Source: Euzebya rosea
GTDB lineage: Bacteria > Actinomycetota > Nitriliruptoria > Euzebyales > Euzebyaceae
Direction of reading: 5' to 3'
Length of the DNA stretch: 64,000 nucleotides
Assembly: GCF_003073135.1 (NCBI RefSeq)
Contig: NZ_PGDQ01000011.1
Location: forward strand, 153,818 to 217,817
The notes beneath the pieces were generated by a model, which saw only the letters and a program-made list of their open reading frames with translations, was not told where the DNA came from and made no database searches. Shown here in pieces: positions 8,847 to 16,454 of the stretch. The stretch's first letter is position 1; each line of letters opens with the position of its first letter. Made by a program: the position numbers and the translations under genes.

Positions 8847-11096
8847 GTGCGTCCGTCATCCGTCGTCCTCGCCTTGACTGCCCTGCTCGCAGCACTCCTC
8901 CCCACCCCCGCACCCGCCGCCGGCGAGCCGAGCCCGGACGACCCGTCCTCGAACCTGCAGGACCGTTGGATCGTGACCTCCGACCACTACCCCGTCGACG
9001 GCGACGGCCATCCGCGGGCCGCGGTCGAGCACCGGGTCGAGGGAGTCGTCGTCGAGTGGGTCGAGATCAGGCCCGCCGTGTTCGAGGCCACCGTCGTCGA
9101 CGGCGGGTACGAGCCCTGCATGGCCCCCGGCACCGTCCTCGTCACCGAGATGGTCCCGCGGTCGGACCGGGCCACTACGTTCGACGGTCTCGCCCTCGAC
9201 GCCGACTGCACCCAGCACCACGTCGAGCTGGAGATGTCCGATCCCTCCACCGATCCGTTCCTGACCTGGGACACCCCCACCGGCCGGATGCGCCTGGACC
9301 ACGGCAACAACGACTGGGTGGAGGTGGAGCACCGCGTCGTCGGCGACTGGCTGCTCCACGACACCGACGCCCCCGACAGCCCGCCCGGGCGCACCGTCCT
9401 GCGCATCACGGGCACCTCCCCCACCTTCACGGCGACGATCGTCGAGGCGGAGGAGGGGTCGTGCTTCGTCCCGGGTGAGGTCTGGTGGGACGGGCTCGTG
9501 TGGGGCCACGGGCTGATCCCCGGCGGCGCCGGCCAGAACCGGGCCTGGGGCATGGTCGACGGGTTCCGCCTCGGCGCCCACGAGGACTGCAGCCAGCATG
9601 CCGGCGGCGGCAGCGTCGGCTTCTTCACCTTCGGTGGCCAGCTCACCATGGCCGCCTTCCCCGACCCCGGCGGGACCGGGTACATGGGGTTCAGTCGCCT
9701 CGCCGGAGGGTCGCCGGTCGACCCTCCCCCACCCGGGGACCACACCGCCGACCCCGCCGACCACCCTGACCTGGCCGGCGACTGGCGCACGACCACCGGT
9801 GAGATCCGCGAGGTGTCCATCCGCTGGACCGGTGACCCGGCAGAGCCGTTCCTCGGCCGCCTCACCACGCAGGGCGACCCGACCTGCCCGCCGGCCCACA
9901 CCGACATCTGGAGGGTCACCGAGGCCGTCGACGACGCCGTCGCCCGCGGGCAGGTCACCCTCCACCGGCGCACCGCGACGGGGTGCGAGCTGCGCGGGAC
10001 CGTCCCCGCGGAGATCACCCTTCTCGACGACCCCGCCGACCGCGAGCTCTACATCGCCTACGAGGATCCCGACGGCATCAGCCACCTCCTGCGGTACGTC
10101 AGCGACCGCCGTACCACCTTGCGTGGCGGCCGGGACGAGCAGGCCCTCGCCATCGGCTTCCTGTCCGCGACCCTGAGCCACCTCGGGTTCGGGGGGCTCG
10201 ACCCGACACCGCCGCCCGGACAGCGTGGCGCGGCATCCAGCGACCTCACCCTCTACGTCGCCACCGACGCCAACTTCCCTGACGGGCTGGCCGTCGCCGG
10301 GCTCGCCGGACGCACCCGCGGCCTGACGGTGCTGGTGGACCCCGACGACCCGGACGGCAACGCCCGGCTGCTGGAGCTGCTGGCCCCGTCCTTCGCCGAG
10401 GTCGTCGTGGTCGGTGGCGAGGCCGTCGTCCCCTCCTCCAGCCTCCCCTCCACCGGGGAACGCGGCGCGCCAACGGGTCGGATCGCCGGGACCAACCGGT
10501 TCCACACCGCACAGGTCCTGACCGAGGCCGGCTGGCTGGAGGGTGCCGGCACGGTGTTCGTCGCCACCGGCGTCAACTACCCCGACGCCCTGTCGGGTGG
10601 TGCAGCCGCCGCCGTCGAGGGCGCGCCCGTCCTGCTGGTCGACGGTGGACGGATGCCACCCGAAACCGACGCGGCCCTCCGCAGCCTCGAGCCGGACGAG
10701 ATCGTCGTCCTCGGCGGCAAGTCAGTCATCCCCGACTCGATGCTGGCCGCGCTGACCGACTACGCCCCGAACGTCATCCGTCTGGCCGGCCCCGCCCGTC
10801 AGCAGACCTCGGTGGCCGTCTCGACCAACCGGTTCCACCGCGGGGCCGACGCGGTGCTGATGGCTTCCGGCGACCGGTTCGGCGAGGCGCTGATCGCGGC
10901 GTCAGCGGCATGGGCCCACGCCGCGCCGCTGCTGCTGGTCGGCGACGACGTCATCGCGCCGTCGGTGCTGACCGAGCTCGACCGGCTGGGCGGGACCCGC
11001 CTGCAGCTGCTCGCGGTCGAGGACACCGTCGACCCTGCCGTCTACCAGGAGGTCGCCGCACGGTTCAGGGGCGGGCCGGCGCGGACAACCCGCTGA
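8847..11096 (+). CDS. Secreted protein with C-terminal CWB2 repeats
   Basis: 749 residues starting at GTG 8847, with GGAAGG eight bases upstream. A signal peptide covers about residues 1-25 (ALTALLAALLPTPAPAAG). Residues about 30-430 are an unrecognised extracellular region, beta-rich by eye, in two or three related blocks with recurring Cys pairs (PCMAPGT, SCFVPGEVWW, TCPPAHTD). Residues about 455-740 hold cell wall binding repeat 2 modules, recognisable by VVVVGGEAVVP, RIAGTNRFHTA, VFVATGVNYPDALSGG and IVVLGGKSVIP. CWB2 modules bind anionic wall polymers in clostridial proteins, so surface retention is expected. The function of the N-terminal region is unknown. Neighbours are unrelated. Confidence 0.8.
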   Translation: MRPSSVVLALTALLAALLPTPAPAAGEPSPDDPSSNLQDRWIVTSDHYPVDGDGHPRAAVEHRVEGVVVEWVEIRPAVFEATVVDGGYEPCMAPGTVLVTEMVPRSDRATTFDGLALDADCTQHHVELEMSDPSTDPFLTWDTPTGRMRLDHGNNDWVEVEHRVVGDWLLHDTDAPDSPPGRTVLRITGTSPTFTATIVEAEEGSCFVPGEVWWDGLVWGHGLIPGGAGQNRAWGMVDGFRLGAHEDCSQHAGGGSVGFFTFGGQLTMAAFPDPGGTGYMGFSRLAGGSPVDPPPPGDHTADPADHPDLAGDWRTTTGEIREVSIRWTGDPAEPFLGRLTTQGDPTCPPAHTDIWRVTEAVDDAVARGQVTLHRRTATGCELRGTVPAEITLLDDPADRELYIAYEDPDGISHLLRYVSDRRTTLRGGRDEQALAIGFLSATLSHLGFGGLDPTPPPGQRGAASSDLTLYVATDANFPDGLAVAGLAGRTRGLTVLVDPDDPDGNARLLELLAPSFAEVVVVGGEAVVPSSSLPSTGERGAPTGRIAGTNRFHTAQVLTEAGWLEGAGTVFVATGVNYPDALSGGAAAAVEGAPVLLVDGGRMPPETDAALRSLEPDEIVVLGGKSVIPDSMLAALTDYAPNVIRLAGPARQQTSVAVSTNRFHRGADAVLMASGDRFGEALIAASAAWAHAAPLLLVGDDVIAPSVLTELDRLGGTRLQLLAVEDTVDPAVYQEVAARFRGGPARTTR

Positions 11097-11191
11097 TCAG
11101 CTGCGCACAGGGGGCGTCCCCCGTTTCGCGGCTGAAGAACGAACCACCCATTCATTCAAGACTTTTCGTTCGGAAGCCGATGCAGCGGTCC

Positions 11192-11848
11192 ATGGAATGG
11201 ACGACCGGTCCCGTGCCTCCTCGCCAGCCCCGGGCGGGACAGGGCGCGCGCGCCATGCAGGCCCATGCCGCGAGCGCAACGTCTGGCTGGCTCAGGCTGG
11301 CTCGACGACTGCTCGGTGCGCACGATGCCGAACGTGCGTGGCGCGTGGGGGCCGAGGGGGAAGAGCAGGTCGGTCACTCGCTCGCCACGCTGGACGACCG
11401 GTGGACGGTGGTCCACGACCTCCCGCTGAACGAGAGGGGTTCGAACCTGGACCACCTGGTCATCGGCCCGACCGGTGCGTACGCGCTCAACACCAAGAAC
11501 TTGCGTGGACGCGTCTGGGTGGGGGAACGGACGGTCATGGTCAGCGGTCAGAAGACGTCCTACCTCCGAACGGCACGCTGGGAGGCGGCGACGACCGCAC
11601 GGCTCCTGTCGGCGGCGACTGGCCGCAGGGTCTTCGTGTTCCCCGTCCTCGTCTTCATCGCCCGACGGGGACGGATCACGATCGAACAGCTACCGCGAGA
11701 CGTCGGCATCACCACTGACCAGGTGATCTGCCGATGGCTGAACAGACGTCCTGTGACGATGGACCCCCACCACGCAGCGGTCCTGCGTGCAGCTGCACTG
11801 CGGCCGAGCACCTGGCCCGTTCCGAAGCGGCCGCCCACTCGTTCCTGA
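11192..11848 (+). CDS. NERD domain protein (copy 2)
   Basis: 218 residues, paralogous to the gene at 2653 from start to end: both share WTT at residue 3, GQGAR.MQA, LDDRWTV.HDLPLNE and GSNLDHL.IGP, and both end in TWPVP. The start at ATG 11192 was chosen by that alignment; an ATG at 11180 is also in frame. The NERD domain spans about residues 55-195. The upstream regions also share a ten-base ATTCAAGACT (2616-2625 and 11154-11163), which suggests duplication of gene plus control region. The neighbours differ (CWB2 protein upstream, MFS transporter downstream). Confidence 0.78.
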   Translation: MEWTTGPVPPRQPRAGQGARAMQAHAASATSGWLRLARRLLGAHDAERAWRVGAEGEEQVGHSLATLDDRWTVVHDLPLNERGSNLDHLVIGPTGAYALNTKNLRGRVWVGERTVMVSGQKTSYLRTARWEAATTARLLSAATGRRVFVFPVLVFIARRGRITIEQLPRDVGITTDQVICRWLNRRPVTMDPHHAAVLRAAALRPSTWPVPKRPPTRS

Positions 11849-11890
11849 CAGCCTGTTGCCCCCACGTCGGTCGGGCATGCTCGGGTCCCG

Positions 11891-13126
11891 ATGACCGAAC
11901 ACGACGACGCGCCGACCGACAGCCGACCCGGCCTCGCCGACCTGCGCGCGGTCCCGGGGTTCACCGCGGCGCTGGCCATCGGGGTGGTGGTGGGGCTGGG
12001 GTTCGGGCTGGTCATCCCGATCATCCCGGCGTTCGCCCGGTCCTTCGGGGTGGGGGTGTTCGCGGCCACGGCGATCGTCAGCGTGTTCGCCGGTGTGCGG
12101 CTGGTGTCAAACCTGGCCGTGGGGCCGCTGATCGACACCATCGGCATGCGGCGGGCAGTCGGCTGGGGGGCGCTGATCGTGGGGGCGTCCTCGCTGGCCA
12201 GCGCCGCTGCCCCGACCTACTGGTGGTTCCTGTTCGCCCGCGGCATCGGCGGGTTCGGCAGCGCCCTGTTCCTCGGCGCGCTGGTCACCCTCACCCTCGT
12301 CACCGCCCCGGCCAGCCTCCGCGGTCGCGCCGTGGGCACCATCCAGTCCTCCTTCCTCATCGGGTCCTCCTTCGGCCCGACCGTCGGCGGCGCGCTGGCC
12401 GAACCCCTCGGCCTGCGCTGGCCGTTCGTCATCTACGCCGCCGCCTGCGGCATCGCCGGGCTGGTCGCCTTCAGTCGGCTGCCCGGCCCCGAGGCACCGA
12501 CCGACGACGACGCACTGCCCGACCGCTCGAGGAACCCGTTCGCCGGCTTCGGCCAGCTGCTGCGCACCCGCGAGCTGATCGCCGCCCTCGTCATGATGGC
12601 CGCCGTCCGCTGGACCCTCTCGGGCCTGCGGTTCTCCGTCGTGCCGCTGTTCGCCGAGGACGTGCTGTCCCTGGGCCCGGCGCTGCTCGGGATCGGCCTG
12701 ACGGTCGCCTCGGTCGGCCAGCTGCTGCTGGTCGTCCCCGCCGGCCGCCTGATCGACATCCGCGGTCGACGCCCCGTGGGGATCATCGGCTTCACGACCT
12801 TCGCGATCGTCTCGCTCGGCTTCGTCGTCCTCGACGGCACCTGGCCGTTCCTCGTCGCGATGGCCGCCTTCGGGCTGGTGACCGGCGCCACGAACCCCCT
12901 GCCCGCGGCCATCGTCGGTGACGTGGTCCGCAGGGACCGGGCCGGCAGGGCGGTCGGTGTGCTCAACACGGCCGGAGACCTCGGTTCCGTCGGCGGGCCG
13001 CTCGTCCTCGGCGCCCTCGTGGAGGGGTTCGGCTTCACCAGCGCCTTCGTCACCACCGCCGCCCTGCTGCTGGGCGCCGCGGCCCTCGCGGTGAGGATGC
13101 GCGAGACGATGCCCGCGACCGCGTAG
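11891..13126 (+). CDS. MFS transporter
   Basis: 411 residues with about twelve hydrophobic segments. The first pair surrounds the charged loop between TM2 and TM3 (VGPLIDTIGMRRAVGWG), which matches the MFS signature D-x-x-G-R-R. A second copy of this loop (PAGRLIDIRGRRPVGIIG) begins the second half, as expected from internal duplication. GIGGFGSALFLGALVTL resembles TM4 of drug efflux members. Substrate cannot be assigned; multidrug or small-molecule efflux is the common role. The short hydrophilic N-terminus (MTEHDDAPTDSRPG) precedes TM1. It starts 42 bases after the NERD gene. Confidence 0.88.
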   Translation: MTEHDDAPTDSRPGLADLRAVPGFTAALAIGVVVGLGFGLVIPIIPAFARSFGVGVFAATAIVSVFAGVRLVSNLAVGPLIDTIGMRRAVGWGALIVGASSLASAAAPTYWWFLFARGIGGFGSALFLGALVTLTLVTAPASLRGRAVGTIQSSFLIGSSFGPTVGGALAEPLGLRWPFVIYAAACGIAGLVAFSRLPGPEAPTDDDALPDRSRNPFAGFGQLLRTRELIAALVMMAAVRWTLSGLRFSVVPLFAEDVLSLGPALLGIGLTVASVGQLLLVVPAGRLIDIRGRRPVGIIGFTTFAIVSLGFVVLDGTWPFLVAMAAFGLVTGATNPLPAAIVGDVVRRDRAGRAVGVLNTAGDLGSVGGPLVLGALVEGFGFTSAFVTTAALLLGAAALAVRMRETMPATA

Positions 13127-13324
13127 ACCCCCGGCCAGCCGAATCGCGGAGGCGCTGGGAACCCTCCCGAGGGGTTGCGCGTCTCAAGTGCTGACACCCC
13201 CGAGCAACGTGGTCCACCCCGGACACGTCGTGCGGATGTCGACCCGACCACGGACCCAATCCCGCCGGGCCGCCAGGTTCCACACCCCCGTGACGCCGCG
13301 TCGTCACCACCACTTGGAGAGGCC

Positions 13325-13870
13325 ATGCAGACCGCCAAGCTCCCCGCCGCGCCACGCCCGACCATCATCGTCCTCGACGAGCCCCCGCCCATCCACGGCC
13401 TCGGCCCGGGTGGCCGGTCGACCGCCGCGATCGCCCTCGCCGTGGCCATCGCCGCGCTGACGACGGCCGTCTACCTCTACGTCGGCGACACCGACGCCGA
13501 CGCCGACCCCACGACCGGTCCGCAGGACACCCTCGAGCTGTCCCTCGGCCAGGCCGACGCCCTCGCCAGCTGCCTGCCGTTCGAGCTCGCCATCCTCGCC
13601 GACATGTCCCCCGCCTTCGCGGCCACCGCCACGAGCGTGGAGGAGGGGACGGTCACCCTGTCGGTCGACCGCTGGTTCGCCGGTGGCGAGGCCGAGACGG
13701 TCATGCTGCATGCCCCCGCCGGCATGGACGGCCTGATCGCCGGGTTCGACCTGCGGGTCGGCCAGCGGTACCTGCTGACCGCCTCCAACGACACCGTCAA
13801 CTACTGCGGCTACAGCGGTCCGGCGACCCCGGCGTTCGAGGCCGCGTTCGAGCAGGCCTTCGCCACCTGA
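13325..13870 (+). CDS. Single-pass membrane-anchored small surface protein
   Basis: 181 residues. The ATG at 13325 has GGAGAGG at 13315-13321. Residues about 33-52 form one transmembrane helix (AIALAVAIAALTTAVYLYV), with the rest outside the cell. The outer domain has two cysteines (LASCLPF and NYCGYSG) likely to form a disulfide, and the pattern TATSVEEGTVTLSVDRWFAGG, then VGQRYLLTAS, resembling TIMP/NTR-like OB-fold domains seen in other actinomycete surface proteins. That similarity is from memory and not certain. No enzymatic residues are obvious. It lies between the MFS gene and a lipoprotein gene on the same strand. Confidence 0.55.
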   Translation: MQTAKLPAAPRPTIIVLDEPPPIHGLGPGGRSTAAIALAVAIAALTTAVYLYVGDTDADADPTTGPQDTLELSLGQADALASCLPFELAILADMSPAFAATATSVEEGTVTLSVDRWFAGGEAETVMLHAPAGMDGLIAGFDLRVGQRYLLTASNDTVNYCGYSGPATPAFEAAFEQAFAT

Positions 13871-13939
13871 CCTGCCGCGCCGCGAGGTTCGGGGTACCCC
13901 CCTGATGCCGCCGATGCGGCCCCGGTGTGGAGTGCGGGC

Positions 13940-14611
13940 ATGCGAAACGCCTCCACCTCCGTGCTTGCCCTGTTGCTGCTGCTGACCTGCCTGGCATGCG
14001 GCGACGACTCCGCCGGGGCGGACGCCGCCGGCGAGGCGACCGCCACCGTGGAGTCCGAGGACACACGGGCAACCCCCACCGCCGACACCCCGGCGACCGA
14101 CACCGCCACGACCGAGCCAGCCACGACCGAGCCGGCCACGACCAAGCCAGCCACGACCGACGACAGCAGCGCACCGGCCGTCGCTGCCGAGCCGCTGGGT
14201 CCAATCGAGCTGGAGCCGACCGGCGAGGCCATCTGCGGGGTCGTGGCCGACCTCGACTTCAGCGCCGTCAACGACGCCACGGACGTGCCGTTGCAGCCCG
14301 GGGACGACCGCTGCCTGTGGCTGCCGTCGGACGGCCGGACGATCGACTTCGGCACGTGGGTCGCTGACGACCCCGACGACGCCACCGGCGAGACCCTGCT
14401 CGCCCAGTCCACTCCCGGCAACCCCAACACCGAGGTCGCCCCGTTGACCAGCCTCGGTCGCCCGGCCCTGACGGCCTCGACCGAGGCGACCAACGGGGTC
14501 CACGTCCTGCTGAACGACAGGTTCGTCCTGATCGTCAAGACCTTCGAGGGCTACACGCTGGACGAGCTGACGGACCTGGCCAGCCAGTTCTTGGCGGCGG
14601 CCGCCGGTTGA
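13940..14611 (+). CDS. Putative lipoprotein, DUF3558-like
   Basis: 223 residues. The ATG at 13940 has GGAG at 13929-13932. A hydrophobic signal (SVLALLLLLTCLAC) ends in a cysteine at about residue 20, but the position three before it is Cys rather than Leu, so the lipobox is atypical. A Thr/Ala/Pro/Glu-rich linker follows, encoded by a 15-bp repeat around 14108-14165. The folded domain (about 90-220) has two cysteines (ICGVVADL, RCLWLPSDG) and resembles DUF3558-type actinobacterial lipoproteins. Function is unknown. The 3' end is only seven bases from the convergent LLM gene. Confidence 0.6.
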   Translation: MRNASTSVLALLLLLTCLACGDDSAGADAAGEATATVESEDTRATPTADTPATDTATTEPATTEPATTKPATTDDSSAPAVAAEPLGPIELEPTGEAICGVVADLDFSAVNDATDVPLQPGDDRCLWLPSDGRTIDFGTWVADDPDDATGETLLAQSTPGNPNTEVAPLTSLGRPALTASTEATNGVHVLLNDRFVLIVKTFEGYTLDELTDLASQFLAAAAG

Positions 14612-14618
14612 CGTGCGA

Positions 14619-15668
14619 TCAGCTGGCGGAGACCTCCTCCGCCAGCGCCGCGTGGACGCGGGGGGCGACCTCGCGGCCGTACAGCTCGATGGATCGCATC
14701 ATCGCCTCGTGGGGCAGCGTGCCGGCGGACAGCTTCAGGTCGATGCGGTCCAGTGACAGGTCCTTCGCCGCCTCGACCAGCTTGGCGGCGACGGTCTCGG
14801 GCGAGCCCACCATCAGCGCCCCCTCGGGCCCGGCGGCGGCCTCGTACTGCTCGCGGGTCATGGGCGGCCAGCCCCGCTCGGCGCCAATGCGGGCATGCAG
14901 GGCGCGGTGGTGGGGCCACAGCTCGTCCAGCGCCTGACGGTCGGTCTCGGCGATGTGGCCGGGCAGGTGCGCCCCGACGGGCTGGCGGTCCTTCCCCAGC
15001 TGGTCCAGGGCTCGGTGGTAGAGGTCGACCAGCGGGGTGAAGCGGACGGGTGAGCCGCCGATGATGGCCAGCATCAGCGGCAGGCCGTAGCGGGCGGCCC
15101 GGACGACGGACTCGGGGCTGCCGCCGACGCCGACCCATGCCTTCAGCCCACCCTCGGTGGGCGGCCACACGACCTGCTCGTCGAGGCCCGCGCGGACGGT
15201 GCCCTGCCAGGTGACCGGGCCCTCCTCCAGCAGCCGGGCGAACAGGTCCAGCTTCTCCTCGAACAGCCGCTCGTAGTCGTGCAGGTCCAGCCCGAACAGC
15301 GGGAAGGACTCGGTGAAGGACCCCCGGCCGAGGATGACTTCCGCCCGCCCGTTGGAGACTGCGTCGAGGGTGGAGAACCGCTGGAACACCCGAACGGGAT
15401 CGTCCGAGCTGAGCACCGTCACGGCCGACCCCAGCTTGATCCGCGAGGTCCGGCCCGCGATGGCCGCGAGGACCACCTCCGGCGAGGACACGGCGAAGTC
15501 GTCGCGGTGGTGCTCGCCGATGCCGATGAAGTCCAGGCCGACCTGCTCGGCAAGCACGGCCTCCTCCACGACGTTGCGGATGACCTCCGCCGGGTGCAGC
15601 CGGTTCCCCGACGCGTCGACGGTGACGTCGCCGAAGGTGTCGACACCCAGCTCGATGCGGGACTCCAT
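14619..15668 (-). CDS. LLM class flavin-dependent oxidoreductase
   Basis: 349 residues with the luciferase-like monooxygenase TIM barrel. N-terminal ELGVDTFGDV is followed by GEHHRDDFAVSSPEVVLA, which carries the conserved HH/D motif. GSAVTVLSSDDPVRVFQ and NGRAEVILGRGSF are typical strands of this family. It would use FMN or F420, most likely for oxidation of an unknown small substrate. The ATG at 15668 has GGAGAGG spaced four bases away; an upstream in-frame start would run through the operator-like palindrome at 15694 and is rejected. The gene is divergent from the Uma2 gene. Confidence 0.85.
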   Translation of the reverse strand: MESRIELGVDTFGDVTVDASGNRLHPAEVIRNVVEEAVLAEQVGLDFIGIGEHHRDDFAVSSPEVVLAAIAGRTSRIKLGSAVTVLSSDDPVRVFQRFSTLDAVSNGRAEVILGRGSFTESFPLFGLDLHDYERLFEEKLDLFARLLEEGPVTWQGTVRAGLDEQVVWPPTEGGLKAWVGVGGSPESVVRAARYGLPLMLAIIGGSPVRFTPLVDLYHRALDQLGKDRQPVGAHLPGHIAETDRQALDELWPHHRALHARIGAERGWPPMTREQYEAAAGPEGALMVGSPETVAAKLVEAAKDLSLDRIDLKLSAGTLPHEAMMRSIELYGREVAPRVHAALAEEVSAS

Positions 15669-15693
15669 GACCTCTCCTCCACTCGCAGCAGCA

Positions 15694-15708
15694 ATAGTTA
15701 GAACTATA
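15694..15708 (-). promoter_or_regulatory. Palindromic operator overlapping a -10 of the LLM gene
   Basis: ATAGTT-AG-AACTAT at 15694-15707 is a perfect inverted repeat with a two-base spacer, in an AT-rich island unlike the surrounding DNA. Read on the minus strand, TATAGT (15708-15703) is a good -10 hexamer 34 bases before the LLM start. An operator over the -10 suggests repression by a MarR, HxlR or TetR-type dimer; the regulator is not encoded in this window. Confidence 0.55.
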
Positions 15709-15790
15709 ACGATATGGGTGGATGCCGCATTCCCGTCCCCATTGTCCACAGCCGAAGCGACCTTGACGGACGTTCCCGGACGTGTCCCAC

Positions 15791-15804
15791 TACCGTCATG
15801 GCCA
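15791..15804 (+). promoter_or_regulatory. Putative leaderless promoter of the Uma2 gene
   Basis: TACCGT at 15791-15796 lies seven bases before the ATG at 15804, so transcription would begin at or next to the start codon. A TTGACG at 15763-15768 is -35-like, but its 22-base spacer is longer than usual. The same TACCGT-7-ATG arrangement precedes the GntR gene. Confidence 0.45.
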
Positions 15805-16385
15805 TGACCGAGGTGCTCGCCGAGCTGTCAGACACCATCCGCCCGATCTCCCGTCGGGAGTTCAACGCCTGGGGTGCCGACGGCTGGTTCGACGACGAGC
15901 GGGTCGAGCTGATCGACGGGGTGATCGTGGCCATGGCAGCCGAGGGTGGACCGCACCTGAAGGTGGTGATGTGGCTGACCAACCACGTCGCCCGTCACCT
16001 CGACCCCGACCGGATGGTGGGCGTCTCCCACCCGTACGCCGTCAGCGAGTTCAGCCAGCCGGTACCGGACCTCGCGATCGTCAGGACCGCTGACTTCCAC
16101 GCCATCACCGACGCCGTCACCGCTGCCGAGCTGGTCGTCGAGGTCGCCCACTCCAGCCGCCGGCGCGACCTGGTCGTGAAGGCCCGCCTGTACGCCGAGG
16201 CGGCCGTGCCGGAGTACTGGGTCCTGGACCTGGTCCAGCGTCGTCTGGTCGTCCACACCGACCCCGTCGACGGGGCCTACCGGACCGTCGAGGCCAGGGA
16301 CGTGGACGCCATGCCGGGCAACGCCGAGGTCGAGGTGCTCGGGGTCACGGTCCCGCTCGCCACGGTGTTCTCGCTGACCGCCTGA
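15804..16385 (+). CDS. Uma2 family endonuclease (DUF820)
   Basis: 193 residues. Uma2 proteins have a PD-(D/E)xK fold. Here ERVELIDGVIVAM is the N-terminal strand-turn, PVPDLAIV carries the catalytic Asp, ELVVEVAHSS the Glu and DLVVKARLYAEAAVPEYWVLD the Lys and the following helix-strand. All expected catalytic positions are present. The role of this very common family is unclear; nuclease activity is assumed from the fold. ATG 15804 is preferred because TACCGT sits seven bases upstream; ATG 15798 is also possible. Confidence 0.85.
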   Translation: MTEVLAELSDTIRPISRREFNAWGADGWFDDERVELIDGVIVAMAAEGGPHLKVVMWLTNHVARHLDPDRMVGVSHPYAVSEFSQPVPDLAIVRTADFHAITDAVTAAELVVEVAHSSRRRDLVVKARLYAEAAVPEYWVLDLVQRRLVVHTDPVDGAYRTVEARDVDAMPGNAEVEVLGVTVPLATVFSLTA

Positions 16386-16402
16386 GGCACGCCGCTTGGC
16401 CT

Positions 16403-16424
16403 GTTGTCGCTGCAAGGTGCGACC
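16403..16424. repeat. 22-bp repeated stem-loop element, copy 1
   Basis: A 22-base sequence beginning GTTGTCGCT and ending AGGTGCGACC matches the element at 26161-26182 at 20 of 22 positions. Each copy contains GTCGC and GCGAC arms around an eight-base loop. Both lie between convergent genes, just after a plus-strand stop codon. A terminator or dispersed repeat is possible. Confidence 0.5.
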
Positions 16425-16454
16425 GAACACCCCTGGCCGGACGCGACCGGCCGC

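Noticed and set aside
14100..14170. 15-base tandem repeat considered as a CRISPR or regulatory repeat.
   Set aside because: It is in frame in a lipoprotein gene and encodes a Thr/Glu/Pro linker; there are no spacers.
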